Assembly (NCBI GenBank): GCA_900197615.1
Contig: FZLR01000004.1
Coordinates: forward strand, 1 to 62,592
Source of the DNA: Rhodospirillaceae bacterium Spongia-Bin9
GTDB taxonomy: Bacteria; Pseudomonadota; Alphaproteobacteria; Bin65
Reading direction: 5' to 3'
Length of the DNA: 62,592 bases
Shown: one piece after another, positions 56,310 through 62,592 of the stretch
How positions within the stretch are numbered: the first letter of the stretch is position 1
Layout of the letters: every line of letters starts with the position of its first letter
Program-made: the position numbers and the translations under genes
Notes under the pieces: model-generated
The model's input: only the letters and a program-made list of their open reading frames with translations
Database searches by the model: none
What the model was told of the DNA's origin: nothing

Positions 56310-59251
56310 TGCAGGACGCAAAGCCAACATACGCATCGATTTCCGAACTGGCCGCCCGCTCCGGCACGTCCGTGCCCTGCGCCGGCAACCTGCCGGTAGA
56401 ACTCGACGATCCGGATAGTGTCTGGTTCATCGACCGGGGCGCCGTAAATCTTTTCCTGGTGGAATTCCAGGACGGGGTGGAGCAGGCGGCGCCGCAACAT
56501 CTGCTGCGGCGCGAAGCGGGCTGGTTGCTGCCGGGCGTCGCACGGGACGCACGAGGCGATGACGAAGACACAACGCTCAGCCTGGTTGCCAAGGGATCGC
56601 CGGATACCCTTCTGAAACGCCTCCCGGCCTCCTTACTGTCGGAGGTTCATCCAACGGAATTGGCGGAACAGACCGATACCTGGCTGACCGCCATTACGGA
56701 CACGCTTTCTCGCTTTGCAAGCCGTCTTCCGCGTCCGACGGCGCTTGCCGAACCCGGCATGACGCAGACTCTGTCGCCGTGTACGCTATCCGTGCGGCGC
56801 GGCGTGGTATGGGTATCCGAACCGCCGCGCGGCACAAGCCTGTACATGGATATTGTCGACCTGGCGGATCTCGCCGGGGCAAGCGGCCCTGACGAAGCCT
56901 CGATGCCGCTGACCCGGACAAGCTGGCTCACCTTGTTCGACGAAGCGACGCTTTCGGGAAAATCGACCGAAACGTTGGCGCAGCAAGGCATGCTGCTGCC
57001 GGCGCTGGCCTCATTTCACGCGGTTGCATTCGCCCTGGAACGCCTTAACCGCCGTCTGGCCGTGGTCGACGATGCGAATCTCGAACGCGCGCGGACGGCC
57101 AGTCGCCGAACGGCCGAGAGAGTTGCGCGGCAGCGGCTCTTCAACATCTATGACCTGCCGATTGACCGGGCTGCCAATGTCGAGGACACGATGCTGGCGG
57201 ATGCCCTGCAAGCCATCGGACGCCATGAAGGAATCGCTTTCAAAATTCCGGCGCGCCCCGGAACTTCCGATTCGCCTGTCGGCCTCGTCGACATTCTCGA
57301 TGCGTCGGGCGTACGCGCCCGGCGCGTGCGATTCAAAGCCGAGGGCGACTGGTGGCGCGGCGACAGCAACGCAATGCTGGGATTCCGCGCCGCGGACGGC
57401 CAGCCCGTAGCGCTGCTGCCGGGAGCGTTCGGGCGCTATCGGGAATTCGACCCGGTCAGCAAGCGCAGCGTCCGGATTACGGCGGATCGCGCCGGCACTC
57501 TGGGAGAGGAAGCCTGGATATTCTACCGGCCATTGCCGTCGGAGAACGTAAGACCGTCAGACCTGCTGGGAATTGCCCTGCACGGTTCGGCCGCAGATCT
57601 GGCGCGGCTGGTGATTGCCGGGCTGCCGGGCGGCCTGATCAAACTGGTGCCGGCACTCGCGCTTGGCGTCGTCGCAAATCAGGTAACGGCGGGCGGAAGT
57701 GCCGGAGCGCTCTATGCCGTGGCCGCGACGGTGGCGGCGTTCGGCCTGCTCGGCGCGCTGCTGCACCTGCTTCAAAGCACGGCGATGATGCGGCTCGAGG
57801 GTCGCTCGGCGTCGCGGGTCGAAGCGGCTTACTGGGACCGCCTCATGCGCCTTCCGCCAAGCATTCTACACCGCCAACCGGCCGGCGATCTGGCCATGTC
57901 GGGAATGACATTCCAGAATATTCGCGACGGCCTGCAGGGGGTCGTTGCCGATAGCCTGCTGTCGGTCATCTTCCTGCTTCCGGTATTTGGCGTCATCTTT
58001 TTTTACAATGGCATCCTCGGGGTCATCGCTCTCGTCTTCAGCCTGGCTTCGCTGTCGATCACCGTTCTCCTCGGGCTGCGCCAGATTTCGCCTTACGGGC
58101 GAATGATGGGCGCAGCACGTCGCGTAGCCGGCCGGCTGTTCCAGATCGTCGGCGGCATCGCCAAGCTGCGTGTGGAAGGCGCGGAAGGGTCGGCTTTCGC
58201 CATCTGGGCGCGGGATTATCGCAAGCAGAAGCGCGCGGAAATCGAACTGGGCGCGCTGGAGGGGCATTCTCAGGCATTCGGTGCCGCGCTCCCGTTCCTT
58301 GCCGGTGGAGTGCTGCTTTTTGCGGTGGTCGCTGTCGGCGACCGGAATGTCCCGGTCGGCGATTTTCTCGTCGTCTACACCGTCTTCATCGCTTTTCAGT
58401 CCGCCATCGCCCGGCTGGGAGAATCCTTCGGCGCGCTCGCCGCTATGTTGCCAGCATTCGATCAGATGCGCCCGCTGTTCGCCCCAGTTTCGGAAGCCGC
58501 GGTCGAAGGCGAGCCGGTCGAATATCTGGGCGGCGATATTCTGTTCGACCGCATTTCCTTCCGCTACGACTCCGACGGGCCGCTGATCCTCGACGATGTC
58601 ACGATTCGCGCCCGTCCCGGCGAGTTCGTTGCGATCGCCGGCGAGTCCGGCGCCGGCAAGAGCACCCTGTTCCGGCTCGCCCTCGGGATCGACCGGCCGA
58701 CCGCGGGCGCGGTGTACTACGACGGACGCGATCTGAGGCACCTGAACCTGAAGCAGGTGCGTCGGAGAATCGGCGCCGTGCCGCAATCGGTCGGGCTCCA
58801 TCCCCAGGATCTCTGGGACAACCTGGTCGGCCACCACGAGGATGTGGCGAGTGAAGACGTATGGACGGCGGTCCGGATCGCCGAAGTCGAAAAAGAAATC
58901 AAAGGCATGCCCATGGGCATGATGACCATGGTCGGCACCAGCGGGGCCGTCCTGTCAGGCGGAGAGAGTCAGCGCGTCACAATCGCCCGCTCGGTGATCG
59001 GCAGCCCGCGAATTATGATGTTCGATGAAGCAACCAATTGGCTGGACAACGACAACCAAGCCAAGGTAATGCGGAACCTCACAGCCTTGACCTCCACCCG
59101 GCTCGTCATCGCCCACCGCCTCTCCACTCTGGAACAGGCAGACCGCATCTATGTGTTGCAGGCCGGAAGAGTCGTGCAAAGCGGCTCTTTCAGCGAACTC
59201 ATGGAGGTCGACGGGGAGTTCCGAGAACTGGTCAAGAGGCAGATCGCCTGA
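56309..59251 (+). CDS. NHLP-type export ABC transporter, second subunit
   Basis: 980 residues from ATG 56309, which overlaps the preceding stop; an earlier frame start at 56198 is inside the first ABC gene. A ~400-residue N-terminal region with a cyclic-nucleotide-binding-like beta fold and no C39 site, then a membrane domain (~425-680), then an ATPase: Walker A GESGAGKSTLFRL (~776), signature SGGESQRVTIA (~881) and Walker B IMMFDEATNWLD (~900, Asn-Trp in place of Ser-Ala). This is the partner normally found with the C39 ABC in NHLP clusters. Confidence 0.93.
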   Translation: MQDAKPTYASISELAARSGTSVPCAGNLPVELDDPDSVWFIDRGAVNLFLVEFQDGVEQAAPQHLLRREAGWLLPGVARDARGDDEDTTLSLVAKGSPDTLLKRLPASLLSEVHPTELAEQTDTWLTAITDTLSRFASRLPRPTALAEPGMTQTLSPCTLSVRRGVVWVSEPPRGTSLYMDIVDLADLAGASGPDEASMPLTRTSWLTLFDEATLSGKSTETLAQQGMLLPALASFHAVAFALERLNRRLAVVDDANLERARTASRRTAERVARQRLFNIYDLPIDRAANVEDTMLADALQAIGRHEGIAFKIPARPGTSDSPVGLVDILDASGVRARRVRFKAEGDWWRGDSNAMLGFRAADGQPVALLPGAFGRYREFDPVSKRSVRITADRAGTLGEEAWIFYRPLPSENVRPSDLLGIALHGSAADLARLVIAGLPGGLIKLVPALALGVVANQVTAGGSAGALYAVAATVAAFGLLGALLHLLQSTAMMRLEGRSASRVEAAYWDRLMRLPPSILHRQPAGDLAMSGMTFQNIRDGLQGVVADSLLSVIFLLPVFGVIFFYNGILGVIALVFSLASLSITVLLGLRQISPYGRMMGAARRVAGRLFQIVGGIAKLRVEGAEGSAFAIWARDYRKQKRAEIELGALEGHSQAFGAALPFLAGGVLLFAVVAVGDRNVPVGDFLVVYTVFIAFQSAIARLGESFGALAAMLPAFDQMRPLFAPVSEAAVEGEPVEYLGGDILFDRISFRYDSDGPLILDDVTIRARPGEFVAIAGESGAGKSTLFRLALGIDRPTAGAVYYDGRDLRHLNLKQVRRRIGAVPQSVGLHPQDLWDNLVGHHEDVASEDVWTAVRIAEVEKEIKGMPMGMMTMVGTSGAVLSGGESQRVTIARSVIGSPRIMMFDEATNWLDNDNQAKVMRNLTALTSTRLVIAHRLSTLEQADRIYVLQAGRVVQSGSFSELMEVDGEFRELVKRQIA

Positions 59252-59363
59252 TCCGGCAAATCTTATTGCTCGCGCGATCGGGCGCGCAATAATTTACATT
59301 CAAACCAAATTCGGCTGCCAGGAATTCAATCTTGACCGGGACCGGCCAAAATTGACGAAATCA

Positions 59364-60668
59364 ATGAAGAAGCCCGTTGATCCAGCAGAATTGCTCGTCT
59401 CGAGGGCTGGCGACGATAGCGATTTTCGCGAACGCCTTCTCGCCAATCCCAGGGAAACGATCGAACAGGAATTCGGCGTGACGCTGGCCGGAGACCATGA
59501 AATTCTTGTGCACGAAGAATCCTATAACGCAACGCACCTGGTGCTTCCGCCGCGTAGCAAGCTCAGCGAGGCGGAGCGGGAGGAGGCAAAGACCGGCGCA
59601 GCGTCGATCGAGTTTCTTCGCAAAACAATGTACGACCCTGCGCCGCCCCTGCGTCCCCCCGCCGTCGAACGGGCGAGGGCCCGGAAGAGCGCCGCGGCGT
59701 CCGGGGAACTTGCTGTGGCCGGCAGGAATAGCATCCGCCGCGGTCTCGAATTCCTGGAATCGACCGTCGACGAAAACGGGGCCTGGCACTGCATCCGGTT
59801 CAACACAGCCGACCCGGACATTCCCCGGCATTTCGAAAGGCCCCCCTTTATTTCGGCGCTCTGCGTCCTGGCCCTCGAATGTTGCGAAGAAGCGCAGGCG
59901 AAGGCCATGTGCGCCGCGACGGGAGCTTACCTCGTCGACACCATCGAATTTCCCGGCTTGTGGCGCTACTACCGCCATCTTCCTCTGGATCTCGATAGCA
60001 GTACGCTCTGTTCGCTTATCGCCGGGAATCACCCCTGGATATTGCTGGAAAGGAACGTGCCGCGAATACTGGCTAATCGAGACGAGGCGGGCCGTTTCAT
60101 GACTTGGATCCTGGCGGAAGACGAACCCGATGTCGTATCGAGGTTCCGTATCGAAGCCGACCCGGTGGTCAACGCGAATGTCATCGCGTATCTCGGCGAT
60201 CGCCCGGAAACCGCGGATGCCCAAAGATGGCTGGAAGCGCTGGTTGCCGAGGGCGGAGTTGACGGCTCGTCCAAATGGTATCCCGACACGGTCGCGATTT
60301 ACTATGCGATCGCCCGCGCCATGGTTCGTGCGCCGACCGCCCTCGAACGGCTGCGCCCGATACTTGCGGATCGAATTCTGGGATTGCGCGACGGGAAGGG
60401 AGACTTCGGCAACGTCCTTCAGACCGCTCTGGCCGTATCGGCGCTCTACAACATCGGAAGCCTCGAAAGCATCGATGCGAAAGGCGAGACAGAGAGAATC
60501 ATGAGTTCGCAGCGTGAGGACGGCGGCTGGCCTGAGCTCCTCGCATTCGGCGACCAGGAATTGAAGTGGGGCACGATCGGGCAGATCGGGCATGGTTCCG
60601 AAGCCGTGACCTCCGCTTTCTGTATCGAGGCTCTGGAACGTCTTGTCGAAATCCTGAGGGTCCGATGA
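59364..60668 (+). CDS. NHLP leader fused to terpene-cyclase-like alpha-toroid protein
   Basis: 434 residues from ATG 59364. Residues 1-80 match the NHLP leader: FRERLLANPRETIEQEFGVTL and ILVHEESYNATHLVLPP parallel the same parts of the precursor at 62065. Residues ~118-434 are an alpha/alpha toroid of squalene-cyclase/prenyltransferase type with DLDSS at 209-213 in the place of the class II DxDD(T) acid motif and QREDGGW at 383-389 as a QW motif. Either a leader-guided enzyme or a substrate. It follows the second ABC gene after 112 bases; no strong RBS is seen. Confidence 0.82.
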   Translation: MKKPVDPAELLVSRAGDDSDFRERLLANPRETIEQEFGVTLAGDHEILVHEESYNATHLVLPPRSKLSEAEREEAKTGAASIEFLRKTMYDPAPPLRPPAVERARARKSAAASGELAVAGRNSIRRGLEFLESTVDENGAWHCIRFNTADPDIPRHFERPPFISALCVLALECCEEAQAKAMCAATGAYLVDTIEFPGLWRYYRHLPLDLDSSTLCSLIAGNHPWILLERNVPRILANRDEAGRFMTWILAEDEPDVVSRFRIEADPVVNANVIAYLGDRPETADAQRWLEALVAEGGVDGSSKWYPDTVAIYYAIARAMVRAPTALERLRPILADRILGLRDGKGDFGNVLQTALAVSALYNIGSLESIDAKGETERIMSSQREDGGWPELLAFGDQELKWGTIGQIGHGSEAVTSAFCIEALERLVEILRVR

Positions 60669-60837
60669 TCCTGCCCCTACGAAGCGGTCCAATGTCAGGT
60701 TATGGAACGAGGCGGACCGGGATTCGCAGAATTTTCATCCCGGCGCCGTTACGACGTGGCTGTTGGCATGAACTGACGCAAGCACCCTCTCGCTGAACCC
60801 GGTTTGAAACTCCACCTTCGTCGCGTGAGCAGACTCT

Positions 60838-61956
60838 ATGGAAATCGATGAAGCAGTCACCCTGACCCAGGACCGTCTCGCCGAAGAGGGCGGCACGATG
60901 GGCGATTTGCTCGGGCACTTTCGAAACAGGATTTCGCCTGTTCTTATCGGAGATTCGGAGTGGGGGCGCATACTCGAATGCGCCGGGAAACTTCCAATCA
61001 CGATGGGCGCTCTTCCATTCGGCTTCGAACTGCCGCTGCATGAACGCAGGCCGGAGGCGGATCTCGGCGCGTCCCTGGCGAGCGGAACCAGATCGGCCGC
61101 GTTTTTCCGGGAGCGCGCCCGGACCGACAAGACGGACAAGGCCGCGCGCGCGATCGTGCGCCTGTTCAGGGAAATGGACGCCGAAAGCTCGGCTCTGCGC
61201 GAAATCGTCGGTCGCAAGTTGATGCTGGAATACGACATCGGCGCTGCGCAGGACGGCGAAAATTCGCTGCCGGGAATGTTCCTGCGGCCGGGCGAACGCC
61301 CGATTGTCGGCGCCCACGGTCAGGAGAACGATGTCGGTCTGGTGGTTGACGCGCTCGTATCCTGCGTCGGCTGGGAGTTGACCGATGCCGAGCGAAAGAA
61401 CGTCGAACGGGTTTACCTGGCGCAGCCGGGCGATACGCGCATGGATTCGTTCGGTGTATTCCCGTCTCGCTCCCGGGCGATCCGCTTGGCGATCATGGGC
61501 TTCAAATCGCAGCAGGAACTAAGTTCTTATCTCGAAGAAACGGGTTGGCCGGGTCAGGTCTCGGATGTCGAAGCCGTGATTGCACGCTTCAAGGAACGTG
61601 TGAATATTGTCAGGACAGGGGCAAATATTGACGTGCGGGAAGAGGGTATCGGTCCGACGCTCGGCCTCACGCTCATTGTCAAGCAAAGATATACAAAAGA
61701 TTCACGTTATTGGCTGGATGGCCTGACCGATTGGGATCCGTTTCTGGAAGCCATGAGCCGCGAGGATATCGTCGTTCCGGAGAAACTGGCCGCGCTTGCT
61801 GACTGGGTTTGCAAGCCGACAACGCTATTCGCAAAATCCGGGCGTTATGTGTTGCTCCGCGGCATTCATCACATAAAGCTGGTCATATCCGAAAATCGAC
61901 TCCGACAGGCCAAAGCCTATGTGTTTATGGTGCTTTCGGGAGCGGTAGCGCCTTAA
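60838..61956 (+). CDS. Unrecognised 372-residue protein of the RiPP cluster
   Basis: 372 residues, soluble, no membrane segment or signal peptide. Mixed alpha/beta. Features: LPFGFELPLHER near 59-70, a charged helical stretch at 85-135, FPSRSRAIRLAIMGF (208-222), YLEETGWPGQ (231-240), NIDVREEGIGPTLGLTLIV (263-281) and a Trp/Lys-rich end. The late pattern (GWPG, then D-x-x-GPxLGLxL) suggests a defined fold, perhaps one of the hypothetical proteins that accompany toroid proteins, but I cannot name it. It follows the toroid gene after 169 bases and is the last plus-strand gene of the unit. Confidence 0.75.
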   Translation: MEIDEAVTLTQDRLAEEGGTMGDLLGHFRNRISPVLIGDSEWGRILECAGKLPITMGALPFGFELPLHERRPEADLGASLASGTRSAAFFRERARTDKTDKAARAIVRLFREMDAESSALREIVGRKLMLEYDIGAAQDGENSLPGMFLRPGERPIVGAHGQENDVGLVVDALVSCVGWELTDAERKNVERVYLAQPGDTRMDSFGVFPSRSRAIRLAIMGFKSQQELSSYLEETGWPGQVSDVEAVIARFKERVNIVRTGANIDVREEGIGPTLGLTLIVKQRYTKDSRYWLDGLTDWDPFLEAMSREDIVVPEKLAALADWVCKPTTLFAKSGRYVLLRGIHHIKLVISENRLRQAKAYVFMVLSGAVAP

Positions 61957-61988
61957 TTCCGGCCCCGAAAGGGCGCACCAAAAAGACA

Positions 61989-62010
61989 ACCCGCCCCGGT
62001 TGGGGCAGGT
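61989..62010. terminator. Bidirectional terminator between the export unit and the precursor
   Basis: ACCCGCCCC (61989-61997) and GGGGCAGGT (62002-62010) pair with one mismatch around a 4-base loop. On the minus strand GTTGTCTTTTT follows, a good stop for the precursor transcript. Confidence 0.65.
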
Positions 62011-62064
62011 CGTCGCTTCTAGCCCTGTGCTGCAATTCGACCGGCTAACCGCCGGTTGTTGGTT

Positions 62065-62337
62065 TTACCAGCAGCAGCAAAGGCCGGCTGAAATAGCTTC
62101 GAGCTGCTCTTCAGTGATGTTGGGATCCGGCGGCAATGCAAGATGCACCGTTTGCATGTCGCTCTCATGGACCCTGATATTCATCGAATCGGGAATCGTG
62201 ATGCCCAATTCCTCACTGATGGTGCTCTTTGGATCTGTCAGGAGCTGTTGCCTGAAGTCCGCGTCCAGGGCGGACCTCTCAACAATCTGCTGCAGCATTT
62301 CGTCGCCGGTTCTCACTATCGTGTCCCTCTGTTCCAT
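62065..62337 (-). CDS. NHLP-type RiPP precursor with five-residue core (LCCCW)
   Basis: 90 residues. Residues ~12-71 match the nitrile-hydratase-alpha-like leader: DADFRQQLLTDPKSTISEEL, GITIPDSMNIRVHES and TVHLALPPDP. The leader ends ISAG (82-85), a Gly-Gly-type C39 site, and only Leu86-Cys87-Cys88-Cys89-Trp90 follow before TAA. Checked on the DNA: three TGC codons then TGG then TAA. Three adjacent Cys fit the YcaO enzyme here; the terminal Trp fits the halogenase-like enzyme. ATG 62337; GAACAGAGG lies within the first codons, so the RBS is weak. On the opposite strand to the export operon. Confidence 0.92.
   Translation of the reverse strand: MEQRDTIVRTGDEMLQQIVERSALDADFRQQLLTDPKSTISEELGITIPDSMNIRVHESDMQTVHLALPPDPNITEEQLEAISAGLCCCW
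62068..62082 (-). other. Predicted core peptide Leu-Cys-Cys-Cys-Trp
   Basis: Codons 86-90 of the precursor, directly after the predicted Ala-Gly cleavage site. The core length assumes cleavage at that site. Confidence 0.7.
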
Positions 62338-62364
62338 GTGGCAGACGAACCCAACTCTTGGATG

Positions 62365-62393
62365 AACGTAGCACTGCTATGTCGCAAGGTCAA
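62365..62393 (-). promoter_or_regulatory. Possible promoter of the precursor gene
   Basis: On the minus strand TTGACC (62388-62393), 17-base spacer, TACGTT (62365-62370), ending 28 bases before the ATG. The first ten bases, TTGACCTTGC, equal those at the export operon promoter. Confidence 0.45.
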
Positions 62394-62490
62394 TTCGTCG
62401 GCGACCGGGGTGACGTACGAGGTTATGTGTCAGCGGTGGGAGGGGGGTCGGAACGCTTCGGGGCTCCGGCCGGAACGGCGGGTGTAAGGA

Positions 62491-62520
62491 AATGTCATGA
62501 AATGTCATGATTTGTCATGA
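62491..62520. repeat. Three 10-base direct repeats (TGTCATGA core)
   Basis: AATGTCATGA, AATGTCATGA, TTTGTCATGA at exact 10-base spacing, 154-183 bases upstream of the precursor ATG. The core TCATGA is itself palindromic. Helical phasing suggests a regulator array. The gene to the right lies outside the window, so which gene is controlled is open. Confidence 0.6.
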
Positions 62521-62592
62521 GTCGTGGCGGCATCCTCCTCCTTTGCGCAGTCGCGGCCCAACCTCACGGATGGGACAGACCGGTCTATTTAC

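Overview
This is a high-GC chromosomal stretch with dense genes, short intergenic gaps and many GTG/ATG starts inside GC-rich leaders. The gene content points to an alphaproteobacterium, probably in or near Rhodospirillales: a hopanoid-type squalene route (HpnD/HpnE), MutL with an endonuclease motif, a four-gene bufferin operon, many CoA-linked catabolic enzymes and several toxin-antitoxin (TA) modules. This is inferred from gene content; no rRNA or tRNA gene was seen that could settle it.

Layout. 1-7.7 kb: the 3' part of glucose-6-phosphate isomerase, mutL, then an amidase / tyrosine phosphatase / SDR / hydrolase group on the minus strand and another SDR. 7.7-10.6 kb: a complete bufferin operon (bufA-bufB-bufC-bufD, minus strand), a copper-related RiPP (ribosomally made, post-translationally modified peptide) system. 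10.8-25 kb: mostly housekeeping and catabolic genes (aldolase, Nudix, hpnE-hpnD, trmB-metK, SMP-30 lactonase, higBA, aminotransferase, Bcr-type exporter, an orphan DUF3883 protein, acs). 25-28 kb: three further antitoxin/PIN modules around a small secreted protein. 28-43.5 kb: EVE protein, MFS carriers, CobW GTPase, two beta-hydroxyacid dehydrogenases, paired acyl-CoA dehydrogenases, a MazEF module, dienelactone hydrolase, msrB, an ABC-2 permease, a molybdenum hydroxylase large subunit and a CaiB-type CoA transferase. Short REP-like palindromes sit in several gaps.

43.5-62.6 kb is the exciting part. Past an IS3-type transposase remnant lies what reads as a RiPP gene cluster of the NHLP class (nitrile-hydratase-like leader peptide). 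It holds a minus-strand precursor of 90 residues whose leader ends in Ser-Ala-Gly and is followed by only five residues, Leu-Cys-Cys-Cys-Trp; a fused leader-binding/YcaO cyclodehydratase; a flavin halogenase-like protein; an AlkB-type membrane hydroxylase fused to a degenerate GlnE-like domain; the three-part NHLP export set (short HlyD-like protein, C39-peptidase ABC transporter, second ABC transporter); a protein in which an NHLP leader is fused to a terpene-cyclase-like alpha-toroid; an unrecognised 372-residue partner; and an RND/MMPL exporter.

Proposed working (inference): YcaO cyclises the three cysteines, the flavoenzyme acts on the encoded C-terminal tryptophan, the AlkB-type and toroid proteins add further changes or act on a lipid/isoprenoid partner, and the C39 transporter cuts after Ser-Ala-Gly and exports a five-residue product. 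No azoline dehydrogenase is visible, and the cluster may continue past the right edge.
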